Source: Deltaproteobacteria bacterium (GTDB lineage: Bacteria > Desulfobacterota > Desulfobulbia > Desulfobulbales > SURF-16). Taken from it: a DNA stretch of 37,228 bases. The notes beneath the pieces were generated by a model. That model was not told the DNA's origin. It did no database searches and was given only the letters and a program-made list of their open reading frames with translations. Position numbers and translations under genes: made by a program. The stretch covers positions 1-37,228 of the forward strand of contig DAOUUW010000007.1 in NCBI GenBank assembly GCA_030667965.1, given 5' to 3'. Positions 1 to 8,507 of this stretch are shown in pieces. The stretch's first letter is position 1, and each line of letters begins with the position of its first letter.

Positions 1-90
1 CGGCTTTAGCCGCGAAAAGGGCTGGCAAGGAGATGAAACTGCTTGCTTGCCAACCCAGAAAATTCGCGGATAAATCCGCTCCCACCCTCA
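1..90. repeat. REP-like palindromic element, truncated by the window start
   Basis: CGGCTTTAGCCGCGAA ... TTCGCGGATAAATCCGCTCCCACC, with inner inverted arms GGGCTGGCAAG/CTTGCCAACCC; resembles the classic REP form (GCGGATAAATCCGCTCC). Confidence 0.65.
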
Positions 91-325
91 TTCTTCGCCA
101 GTTATTTACGCAGGAGGCTGAAAATTAGTGGTAATCACAAAACATTATTGCATGAATTCTTCTCTCTTGTAAAAAAATAAAATGATGGGAATTGACAAGC
201 CAACCATGAAAATGGTTAATTGGAGGACGATTTTACCTTCAGCTTGGAAATGAGATACTGACATTGACAGAGCCGCATGAACATCTGCCAACATAAAAAT
301 CCGAACATACAAACAAGGACATATC

Positions 326-841
326 ATGAGAATAGGACGCAACGAACCCTGCCCCTGCGGCAGCGGGCTGAAATATAAAAAATGCTGCCATGGAAAAGTT
401 GAGTTTCAACCCGCTAAAGAAGCAGAGCAGCAGAAAGTAACCCTGAAAAATGAAATTGACAAACTTCAGGAACTTGCCGTAAAAAAAGAAAAATCCGTCA
501 AGCCTTTGGGAGTTTTCGTTTTTCTGTCAACCGAGGAAGGAGACGGCTGGCTGCTGGAAATAACCGATATGGATGCGGTTCAGGTGGCTGACAAGGGAGA
601 AAAAATTGACGTTGAGGTGGAAGAAACACCCGAAACAATTGAAATCAACTGGACCCACCGTTTCGCCATCCGCAAAAAGAAATTTATTACAACCGCCTAT
701 GCCGATGACACGGAAACCATCTGGGATGACTACCCGACCCTCTCCATTTTTGCCGCAATTAAACGCATCCGCAAAAAATTCCCCAAAGAACTGCTCAACA
801 GCATCCATATAGATGAAGATGACATGTCCGTAGGCAAGTAA
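326..841 (+). CDS. SEC-C metal-binding motif protein
   Basis: N-terminus [24 protein letters not shown] is the SEC-C motif; complete ORF. Confidence 0.9.
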   Translation: MRIGRNEPCPCGSGLKYKKCCHGKVEFQPAKEAEQQKVTLKNEIDKLQELAVKKEKSVKPLGVFVFLSTEEGDGWLLEITDMDAVQVADKGEKIDVEVEETPETIEINWTHRFAIRKKKFITTAYADDTETIWDDYPTLSIFAAIKRIRKKFPKELLNSIHIDEDDMSVGK

Positions 842-864
842 AAAGCAAAAACAACCTTACGGAT

Positions 865-1227
865 ATGTATTTCAGATTCCTGCCCATGATATGCGTCATG
901 GGCATTATTTTTTTTCTTTCCCACACCCCCGGCGACAATCTGCCCTCGGCAATAGAAGGCCTTGACAAACTCTGCCACGGCATTGCCTATGGTGTTCTTG
1001 CCGCAAGCTTCCTGTACGCCGTAAAACCGCAAGTCAGGGACAGATCACCCATGCGGACCGCATTGGCAGTCTTTCTCTTCTGTTTTTTATACGGGGTCTC
1101 CGACGAATTCCATCAATCATTTATTGCCGGACGCTTCTCAGACCGGCGAGACATTGTCGCCGATATCTGCGGCGCGGGGCTGGTTGTTCTCCTGTGGTTA
1201 TGGAGGCGTAGGACTGTTCAGTTGTAA
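865..1227 (+). CDS. VanZ-like family membrane protein
   Basis: FFLSHTPGDNLP..LDKLCHGIAYGVLA..GVSDEFHQSFIAGRFSDRRDIVADICGAGLV is a VanZ-like pattern. Confidence 0.85.
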   Translation: MYFRFLPMICVMGIIFFLSHTPGDNLPSAIEGLDKLCHGIAYGVLAASFLYAVKPQVRDRSPMRTALAVFLFCFLYGVSDEFHQSFIAGRFSDRRDIVADICGAGLVVLLWLWRRRTVQL

Positions 1228-1287
1228 ATTCATACACGACAATTCACAAAAAAACGCCATTTAAAAGTTGACATTCTTGCACCAACA

Positions 1288-2472
1288 GTGCAAAATATCC
1301 GCATGTGGATACCAAGAAAATACGAATCAACAATACAGACTTTAACAAATCAGTTTCCGGCACTGGTGATAACCGGAGCACGACAGGTGGGAAAGACCTC
1401 TCTCGTTCGCAGGGTTTTCCCGGACTTTGACTATGTGACCCTTGACCTGCCGGCCACAGCAGCCATGGCGGAAGAAAGCCCTGAGGCTTTTTTAAAAGAA
1501 TTCAAGGAACCTCTTATAATTGATGAGGTACAGTATGCGCCTTCTTTATTGCGCCACCTGAAGGTTGCTATTGACAACGACAAACGTCCCGGCAAATTTA
1601 TTCTAACAGGATCGCAGAATTTTCTCCTGATGCAGGGAGTGTCTGAGAGTCTGGCCGGACGTTGCGCTGTTATGAATATGCTGAACCTTTCGCTGTCGGA
1701 ATACAGACAGACAGAACCTGATTATTCCTACACCGATTTTTTATTACGCGGCGGATTTCCCGAGTTATACGCTCGTCCCGACCTGGATTCTCATTTCTGG
1801 TATTCAGGTTATTTAAGCACCTATCTTGAGCGTGACGTTCGGAATATCCTGAACGTCGGCAGTCTACGTGATTTTGATCGCTTCCTGCGGGCCGTGGCTA
1901 TTCGTACAGGTCAACTCCTCTCCTACTCATCACTTGCGAGGGATGTCGGCATTGCACCCAATACCGCAAAAAAATGGATATCGGTTCTTCAATCTTCAAA
2001 CCAGATTTATCTGCTGGAGCCCTATCATCGCAATCTCGGCAAACGACTCGTCAAGGCACCGAAACTCTATATGACTGATACCGGACTGGCAGCTTTCCTG
2101 ATGGGCTTTGAAACATGGGAGGCAATTGCAAGGCATCCTGTTGTCGACGCCCTCTGGGAAACCCATGTGCTCATGCAGGTTGTAAAACATTTTGCCGCAC
2201 TGGGCCGCAACATACCGCTCTGGTTCTGGCGTACAGCCCATGGCGACGAAGTGGATCTTCTGATCGAGCATGAAGGGCAGTTTATAGCCGTCGAAACAAA
2301 GTTTTCCGAACAGCCGGACCAAAAAAGCCTGAAAGGTATTCATGCTTTAATAAAAACATATGGCCCGGACTGCCTGTCTGCAGGGTACATAGCCTGTCGA
2401 ACCTCAAGAAAATTCCCCCTCAAACCAGGAATTCATGCCATCCCAGGCAGTGCTATCAGCAGCTTTCTGTAA
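1288..2472 (+). CDS. ATP-binding protein (AAA_14 / DUF4143 family)
   Basis: Walker A GARQVGKTSLV, IIDEVQYAPSLL, FILTGSQNFLL, and C-terminal DUF4143 region with AVETKFSEQPDQKSL. Start is GTG 1288 or ATG 1303. Confidence 0.9.
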   Translation: MQNIRMWIPRKYESTIQTLTNQFPALVITGARQVGKTSLVRRVFPDFDYVTLDLPATAAMAEESPEAFLKEFKEPLIIDEVQYAPSLLRHLKVAIDNDKRPGKFILTGSQNFLLMQGVSESLAGRCAVMNMLNLSLSEYRQTEPDYSYTDFLLRGGFPELYARPDLDSHFWYSGYLSTYLERDVRNILNVGSLRDFDRFLRAVAIRTGQLLSYSSLARDVGIAPNTAKKWISVLQSSNQIYLLEPYHRNLGKRLVKAPKLYMTDTGLAAFLMGFETWEAIARHPVVDALWETHVLMQVVKHFAALGRNIPLWFWRTAHGDEVDLLIEHEGQFIAVETKFSEQPDQKSLKGIHALIKTYGPDCLSAGYIACRTSRKFPLKPGIHAIPGSAISSFL

Positions 2473-2559
2473 TCAAAAAAGATTCATCCGGCAAATGAGC
2501 ACCCTGAGTAACTATTTGCTTTCATTGAAGAACTTAGCGCCCTAGGGCGGGTGGGCTTT

Positions 2560-2612
2560 AGACAGAATCAACAAGATAGACATGATAATAAAATCCAGTT
2601 AATCCTGTCTAA
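2560..2612. repeat. Imperfect palindrome with AGACAGGATTAAC-type sequence
   Basis: AGACAGAATCAACAAGATAGACATG...AATCCAGTTAATCCTGTCT; the ends are imperfect inverted copies. Confidence 0.45.
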
Positions 2613-2686
2613 AAAAAACAAAAAATGGAAATTCCTATGCTTTTAAATTAAAAATATCGCGCAAATATTCGGCTACTAACTATTTA

Positions 2687-2765
2687 CCCCGAAGGGGTTA
2701 AACATAACAGCCCAGGGCAACGCCCTGGGAAAACGACAACATAATAATAAAAGCCCTGAAAGGGC
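2687..2765. repeat. Three-hairpin REP-like module
   Basis: CCCCGAAGGGG (2687-2697), CCCAGGGCAACGCCCTGGG (2711-2729), GCCCTGAAAGGGC (2753-2765) in series within AT-rich intergenic DNA. Confidence 0.7.
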
Positions 2766-2896
2766 GTAACAATCGGCATTATAAAATAATATTTTCTCTT
2801 TTCTCTGGACAACTCTCACCTAAAGACATATATTTAAGGTTATCCTTAAGCACTATTTTAAACAAATAAATTTATATACACACGGGGAGAAAACCG

Positions 2897-3118
2897 ATGC
2901 CTATCTATGAATTTCGCTGTCAGAAATGCAACAAGCTTTTTGAGTCGCTGCTGACATCCAGTTCCCAAGCAGCCCATGACGAAGTGAAATGCCCGGAATG
3001 CGGCAGCAGGAAAATAAAAAAAACAATCTCCGCCTCAAGCTACCGCATTGCTTCCAGCAGTTCGGCGCCTTTGGGTAAACCGTTGGGCGGCTGTGCTTCC
3101 AGGGGAGGCTTTTCCTGA
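2897..3118 (+). CDS. FmdB-like zinc ribbon protein
   Basis: MPIYEFRCQKCNKLFESL...VKCPECGSRKIKKTIS..; two CxxC pairs typical of the FmdB family. Confidence 0.93.
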   Translation: MPIYEFRCQKCNKLFESLLTSSSQAAHDEVKCPECGSRKIKKTISASSYRIASSSSAPLGKPLGGCASRGGFS

Positions 3119-3129
3119 GCATAAAAAAA

Positions 3130-3155
3130 CCGGCCAGTTTGGCCGGGATTTTATT
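3130..3155 (+). terminator. Rho-independent terminator downstream of the FmdB-like gene
   Basis: CCGGCCAGTTTGGCCGG hairpin followed by GATTTTATTTT. Confidence 0.75.
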
Positions 3156-3156
3156 T

Positions 3157-3306
3157 TGCCACGAACCCCACGAAAGACACGAAAAAATAAGAAAATTTAA
3201 CTACACTTTCCTAAACAACACATTTCCCCTCACCTAAATCCTCTCCCAAAGGAGAGGACTTTAAAAGAATATTTTTGATTTTAAACTTTCGTGGATTTCG
3301 TGGGTC
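3157..3306. repeat. CCACGAA-type palindromic intergenic repeat
   Basis: Left arm GCCACGAACCCCACGAAAGACACGAAAAA, right arm TTTTAAACTTTCGTGGATTTCGTGGG; contains an inner hairpin CCTCTCCCAAAGGAGAGG. Confidence 0.6.
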
Positions 3307-3308
3307 TC

Positions 3309-3404
3309 GATGTCTCGTACACTCGCTTATCGGATGTCTCGTACACTCGCTTATCGGATGTCTCGTACACTCGCTTATCGGATGTCTCGTACACTCGCTT
3401 ATCG
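3309..3404. repeat. Perfect tandem array, 4 x 24 bp (GATGTCTCGTACACTCGCTTATCG)
   Basis: Four identical contiguous 24-mers at 3309-3332, 3333-3356, 3357-3380 and 3381-3404. Confidence 0.97.
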
Positions 3405-3416
3405 GTGGCTAAAATC

Positions 3417-5312
3417 CTAAAAATCAATAACAAAACTATAGACCCCTTCCTCCACCTGGCTCGATACCTTGTAGCCGGAGTTATTGAAAATCGCCTGCAT
3501 TCTCTTGTTGTCCCGCAGTACCTCTGCCGTGAACCCTGAAATACCGCTGCGCTTGGCAATGGTAATGAGATGCTTGAAGAGAAACGACCCGATGTGGCGG
3601 TTCTGCCATTCATCACGGATGACAAAAGCCACTTCGGCCCGGTTTGTCTTCTCGTCAAGATAATAGCGCCCCACGGCAACGATTTCTTCACCATGGGCCT
3701 CCGGCAGGGTGCCGATGATGGCCACGTCCTTGCGGTGGTCGATATAGACAAAATTCTGTATCTGGGCATGACCAAAGCGGGTGCTCTGGCTCATGAAGCG
3801 GTAATACAGGGTTTCCTGGGACAGATCATAAAGAAGATCACGTATCCGCTGCTCATCCGTCGGATGGATGGGCCTGAAGGTGATCTCGGTTCCGTCATCA
3901 AGAATCAAAGATGTTTTTCTTTCATCCGAGGCCACAACAAATTTATCTCCCACTGCGGAAAACTCCTGGCGAAGGTATTTTGCTTCAATGGCCTCTTTCA
4001 GCAGCTGCTCGCGGAATTTCGGATGGGCGATGCTTATGAGAGCAAGGGTTCTCTCTGAAATATTTTTCCCATGCAGATAGGCAACTCCGTATTCGGTGAT
4101 GATATAATGCACCTCCCCCCTGCAGGTAACCACCCCGGCGCCGGGACTGAGACGGGAGACGATACGCGAATGTTCTCCATCTTCGGTAGTTGAAGAGGTG
4201 ACAATAATGGCCTTGCCCCCCTTTGACCGGGCAGCTCCCCTGTTAAAATCAACCTGACCGCCGATGCCTGAGTAAAATTTATCCCCTTGTGAATCGGCGC
4301 AGACCTGACCGGTCAAATCCACTTCCATGGCCATATTAATAGCCACCATCTTATACTGCCGGCTTATAACAAGCGGATCATTGACATATTCGGTGGGCCG
4401 GAAAGAAAAAAGAGGATTTGCATCCACCAAGTCATAGAGTTTTTTGGTGCCCATGCAAAAACTTGTGACAATTTTTCCCTGGTCTGTTTTTTTTCTGGCC
4501 CCGGTCACTGCACCAGACTCTATGAGCTTCATGATTGAGTCGGTGATCAGCTCCGTGTGGATGCCAAGATCTTTTTTTTCAGTAAGATAATGCATGCAGG
4601 CTGCCGGAATACGGCCAATTCCAGGAATTCGCCCAAGACCGAATTCAATGGTGGAACCATCTTCCACAAGTGAAGTTATGTATTGGGCTATCTTTTCAGT
4701 CACCTCATTTAAAGGCTTTGACGGCCGTTCAATAAGAGGTATGTTGGTGGGCACAAGAATATCGAGATCATATATATCAAGATAACAGTCCCCGATGGTC
4801 CAGGGCATCTGCTCGTTCACCTGGGCAATGACAAGGGAGCCGTTTTCCACGGCACTTTTAACAATATCAACGGAAATACCGAGACTGACCTTGCCAAGCA
4901 TGTTGGGCCGGCTGACCTGCACCAGCACTACGTCAAGGGGCAACTGACCGGATTTGAAAAGCAGGGGAATATCGGAAAGCAGCATCGGCGTATAACTTCC
5001 CATTCCTTCCTGGATGTGGCCCCGGACATTCTGGCCGATGAAAAAGCTGTTGACTGAAAAGCTGTCCGCCATTTTGGGATTGGCATAGGGCGCATCACCC
5101 TTTGTCAGAAGATGGACGATTTCCACATCCGACAGTTCACCGGCCCGCTTTGCCATGGCATCAACCAGAAGCTGGGGTTCGCCGCATCCTGTGCCGATGA
5201 ACACCCTCTGACCGTTTCTTATCCGAGCCATGGCTTTGTGCGGGGTGTAAATCATGTCCCTGTATTTTTTCTGCCAATTTGGATCGTATTCTATTTTTGC
5301 TCGATGCTGCAT
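3417..5312 (-). CDS. Acetyl-CoA hydrolase/transferase with C-terminal GNAT domain
   Basis: N-terminal CoA-transferase family sequence (..VFIGTGCGEPQLLVDAM.., ..GIGGQVDFNRGAARSKGGKAI..) followed by a GNAT domain (TFRPIHPTDEQRIRDLLYDLS..AEVAFVIRDEWQNRHIGSFLFKHLI). Confidence 0.93.
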   Translation of the reverse strand: MQHRAKIEYDPNWQKKYRDMIYTPHKAMARIRNGQRVFIGTGCGEPQLLVDAMAKRAGELSDVEIVHLLTKGDAPYANPKMADSFSVNSFFIGQNVRGHIQEGMGSYTPMLLSDIPLLFKSGQLPLDVVLVQVSRPNMLGKVSLGISVDIVKSAVENGSLVIAQVNEQMPWTIGDCYLDIYDLDILVPTNIPLIERPSKPLNEVTEKIAQYITSLVEDGSTIEFGLGRIPGIGRIPAACMHYLTEKKDLGIHTELITDSIMKLIESGAVTGARKKTDQGKIVTSFCMGTKKLYDLVDANPLFSFRPTEYVNDPLVISRQYKMVAINMAMEVDLTGQVCADSQGDKFYSGIGGQVDFNRGAARSKGGKAIIVTSSTTEDGEHSRIVSRLSPGAGVVTCRGEVHYIITEYGVAYLHGKNISERTLALISIAHPKFREQLLKEAIEAKYLRQEFSAVGDKFVVASDERKTSLILDDGTEITFRPIHPTDEQRIRDLLYDLSQETLYYRFMSQSTRFGHAQIQNFVYIDHRKDVAIIGTLPEAHGEEIVAVGRYYLDEKTNRAEVAFVIRDEWQNRHIGSFLFKHLITIAKRSGISGFTAEVLRDNKRMQAIFNNSGYKVSSQVEEGVYSFVIDF

Positions 5313-5342
5313 ATGGTTACCTCAATAGACCGGAAAAGTAAC

Positions 5343-5515
5343 TTCAGGTGTTAAGGTTGATGGGTGAAGGGTGAAGGGTGATAAGCGAGGACATTGATAG
5401 GAACACCCAACAATTTTCAAGGGCGATAATTGTTAAATTTTACCAAATAAATCAAACTGACTCCAGTTTCATTATTTTAATCTTCACCCTTCGGCCTTCA
5501 ACCTTAACACCTGAA
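5343..5515. repeat. Terminal-inverted-repeat (MITE-like) element, about 173 bp
   Basis: Perfect 18-bp TIR TTCAGGTGTTAAGGTTGA (5343-5360) / TCAACCTTAACACCTGAA (5498-5515); arms extend imperfectly through GAAGGGTGAAG; no ORF. Confidence 0.85.
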
Positions 5516-5519
5516 CAAA

Positions 5520-7613
5520 TTACAGAGCACGTAACGTCATCCGCGCATCAGCCACAACCGGTTCCGCGCCGACTTGACTCACGATAAAAGGATTAATGTC
5601 CAGTTCCTCTATCTGTGGGAAATCCGTGGTCAACTGACTGATTCGCTGCAGGCCGTTGGCAATGGCTTCAAGATCAACCCCCTGCTGCCCTCGTTTTCCC
5701 TCCAGAATCTCGTAGGAGCGAGTGGAGAGCAGCATCTGCAGCGCCTCGCCGGATGTGATAGGCGCCAGATGAAATGTGACATCTTTCATGACCTCCACAA
5801 AAATGCCACCCAGGCCGAACATGAGCATGGGGCCGAATTGCGGGTCACGGGTCATGCCGATGATGACTTCCAAACCCGGATCCATCATCTTTTCAACATA
5901 CATACCTTCAATGCGCGCCTGGGGCGCCCGCTGGGTAATGCGCAGCATCATCAGGTCATAAGCGTCCCGCACCTGTTCTGCTGTGGCCAGGGCGAGACGC
6001 ACCCCGCCAAGATCTGTTTTGTGAACAATATCAGGTGAAACAATTTTCATGGCCGCAGGAAAACCAACTCTTTTGGCAATATCAACCGCCTCTTCCACGC
6101 ATGAGGCCAGTTGACCGTCAGGCACCCGAAAGCCGTAGGCGTCAAGGATACTTTTTGCTTTCACCTCACCAAGCTGCAGACGGCCGGTGCGCTGATGCCG
6201 GGTGACAATTCTCTCGACCCGTCGCCGATTGACCGGAAAACGGGTCACAACACGGAGCGGCCGTTTCTTCCAGGCCGCATACTCATACATGGCATTCAAG
6301 GAGGCAATGGCCCGCTCAGGGGAATCATAGTCAGGCAACCCGGCTGCTCCCAGTTCCCTGCGGCCGGGCATAACACCCTTGCCTCCCATGAAAGAGGCAA
6401 AAACCGGCTTCTGACCATTGAGATTGGCAGCAATGGCCCGGGCGGTTTCAGCAGGTTTGGTCATGGCCTGGGGGGTGAGAATAACAATAATTGCATCAAC
6501 CGCATCATCCTGCTGGGCGGCCTTGATAGCCGCCACATATCGTTCCGGATCGGCATCGCCGAGAACATCAATGGGATTGCCTGTGCTTGCCGCAGTGGGG
6601 AGATTTTCCCGTAACGCGGTGGCGATATTTCTATCGAGAGTAGCAACTTCAAGTCCTGCTTTTTCCACGGCATCCGCCACCATGGTGCCGGGGCCTCCGG
6701 CGTTGGTAATAATTAAAACTCGTTTTCCTTTTGGAAGAGGCTGCATGGAAAAAGCTGTGGCAAAATCAAAAAGATCCTGAAAGGTGTCCGCCCGAATAAC
6801 ACCTGAGCGTTTAAAAGCCGCACCATATGCGGTATCCGCTCCGGCAAGTACGCCTGTGTGGGAGGCTGCCGCTCTTTGTCCGGCAGCGGTGGTTCCTGAC
6901 TTGAGGATAATGACAGGTTTTGCCGATGACGCCTCTTCAGCGGCTTTGACAAATTCATCTCCGCTGCAAATGTCTTCAAGATAGCCGACAATGACCTTGG
7001 TCTGCTCGTCCCTTGCCAGAGCTTTTAACAAATCAACCTCGGAAATATCGGCCTTGTTGCCGATACTCACCACCTTGGCAAGCCCCATATTACGTCCTGC
7101 CACCTTATCAAGTATTGCCGTACAGAGAGCTCCTGACTGCGAGATAACCGAAACCCCTCCCGCAGCAGGCATGGATCCGGCAAAAGAGGCATTCAGGCGT
7201 GTCTCGGTATTGATAAGACCAAGACAATTGGGCCCAAGCAGACGCACGCCGCGGTTGGTGCAGAGCGAGGCAATTTTCAGCTCCAGGGCTGTTCCCTCTT
7301 CTCCCACCTCTTTAAAACCTGCCGAGATGATGATAATACCCCCGCAGCCCGCTGCAATGGAATCCTTTACCGCCTTCTCCACATAGGGACGGGGCACCAC
7401 AATGACACTGAGATCAACCTTGTCTCCATACTGTTTTAAATCTGCATAACACTTCAGGCCCAGCACTTCCTCAGCTGAAGGGTTTACCGGAATTATCGGT
7501 CCGTCAAATCCTCCTGACAGCAAATTTTCCAGAATATCATGGCCGACTTTTCCCGGAGACCTGGAGGCTCCGATAACTGCCACACTTTTAGGAGAAAGTA
7601 ATGATTCTAACAT
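5520..7613 (-). CDS. Acetate--CoA ligase (ADP/NDP-forming) family protein
   Basis: CoA-binding N-terminus (LLSPKSVAVIGASRSPGKVGHDIL), ligase-CoA domain with SHTGVLAG, C-terminal ATP-grasp (KRVGFPAAMKIVSPDIVHKTDLGGVRL). Confidence 0.95.
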   Translation of the reverse strand: MLESLLSPKSVAVIGASRSPGKVGHDILENLLSGGFDGPIIPVNPSAEEVLGLKCYADLKQYGDKVDLSVIVVPRPYVEKAVKDSIAAGCGGIIIISAGFKEVGEEGTALELKIASLCTNRGVRLLGPNCLGLINTETRLNASFAGSMPAAGGVSVISQSGALCTAILDKVAGRNMGLAKVVSIGNKADISEVDLLKALARDEQTKVIVGYLEDICSGDEFVKAAEEASSAKPVIILKSGTTAAGQRAAASHTGVLAGADTAYGAAFKRSGVIRADTFQDLFDFATAFSMQPLPKGKRVLIITNAGGPGTMVADAVEKAGLEVATLDRNIATALRENLPTAASTGNPIDVLGDADPERYVAAIKAAQQDDAVDAIIVILTPQAMTKPAETARAIAANLNGQKPVFASFMGGKGVMPGRRELGAAGLPDYDSPERAIASLNAMYEYAAWKKRPLRVVTRFPVNRRRVERIVTRHQRTGRLQLGEVKAKSILDAYGFRVPDGQLASCVEEAVDIAKRVGFPAAMKIVSPDIVHKTDLGGVRLALATAEQVRDAYDLMMLRITQRAPQARIEGMYVEKMMDPGLEVIIGMTRDPQFGPMLMFGLGGIFVEVMKDVTFHLAPITSGEALQMLLSTRSYEILEGKRGQQGVDLEAIANGLQRISQLTTDFPQIEELDINPFIVSQVGAEPVVADARMTLRAL

Positions 7614-7839
7614 GGGGAAACCTTCCTAACAGGGTATAATCAAAATAAGGTAATTTATTATTTTAGCACTAAGGACACGAAAAACAAACTTTGTCAAAAC
7701 AAACAAAAAATGACCGGCGGGATATGCACTTCAATCCGTAATTCTACGCATACTTACACTATTCTTAAAACAAGGGGATTGTCAACAAATGATAGAAAGG
7801 AATCTGAAAATATTCAGAAAGCAGGAGGAGGGGGGGCAA

Positions 7840-7866
7840 CCACCGGGCCGAACAGCCCGGTGGTTT
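7840..7866. terminator. Stem-loop, likely terminator for the minus-strand small ORF
   Basis: CCACCGGGC-CGAACA-GCCCGGTGG, 9-bp perfect stem; weak T-tract. Confidence 0.5.
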
Positions 7867-7878
7867 AATCACTACAAC

Positions 7879-8124
7879 TTATTCATGACCGACAGTTACA
7901 TGCTCCATTGCTTCTTCTTTGGCAGCATCAGCTGTTTCTGCAACCTCATCCTGAATAACCTGACCCTCATGTTCCGGGGCTTTGACTTCATCCATGACCT
8001 TCACTTCAGCGTCATGCACCGATGAATCCAGAACAACCGCCACATCACTGCTTGCCACAGAAAGTCCAGTCATCGCACAAAAAAACAGAACACCCATTAC
8101 CGCTGACATTACTTTTTTCTTCAT
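7879..8124 (-). CDS. Small exported hypothetical protein
   Basis: Start taken as ATG 8124 (internal to the listed ORF) preceded by AAAGAGG; signal peptide MKKKVMSAVMGVLFFCAMTGLSVASS, then a short acidic mature region. Confidence 0.65.
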   Translation of the reverse strand: MKKKVMSAVMGVLFFCAMTGLSVASSDVAVVLDSSVHDAEVKVMDEVKAPEHEGQVIQDEVAETADAAKEEAMEHVTVGHE

Positions 8125-8297
8125 TGCCTTATACCTCTTTGATTTTTTTTTTAACATTCTGCTCTCTTCTATAAAACAGGAGCATCACCTTTTCATCACT
8201 TAATTTCTTTTCATATGCACCCTGCCCCAGGGATCTCCCTTCGTAAAACAATAACCAGGGCTGTCGACCAAAAAGCAAGTGACTTACAATGTCCAAT

Positions 8298-8314
8298 AGC
8301 AACCTCTGTGCCAA
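8298..8314 (-). promoter_or_regulatory. Sigma-54 (RpoN) promoter match
   Basis: Minus strand TTGGCACAGAGGTTGCT: GG-N10-GC spacing with TGGCAC-N5-TTGCT; about 175 nt upstream of ATG 8124. Confidence 0.7.
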
Positions 8315-8507
8315 AAGAAACTTTACCCATATATTCAGGTAGTTACACAAAAGAAAGATAACAACGCCCATATTATGTTGAATAATTGTCGCTTTAAAGA
8401 AGAACTATAGCGGTGAGTTTAAATAAGTTACTGATTTTTAAGGACTTATGCTTGTCGCACAACAACGACAATGCGCAAAAAAAGGAGAGAAAATGGAAGC
8501 GGGAAAC

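Noticed and set aside
3309-3404. Four regularly repeated 24-mers as a possible CRISPR array
   Set aside because: The units are contiguous with no spacers and there are no cas genes in the window; it is a simple tandem array.
3281-3775. ORFs on both strands across the 24-mer array (SDKRVYET / VSYTRLSD repeats) as repeat proteins
   Set aside because: 24 is divisible by 3 and the unit lacks stops in these frames, so open frames are expected; the minus ORF is out of frame over the GNAT gene.
4034-4252. Numerous antisense or alternate-frame ORFs in the supplied track (for example 3570..4058, 6111..6614, 17568..18404, 21403..22023, 32351..33001)
   Set aside because: They overlap well-supported conserved genes and show no recognisable domains.
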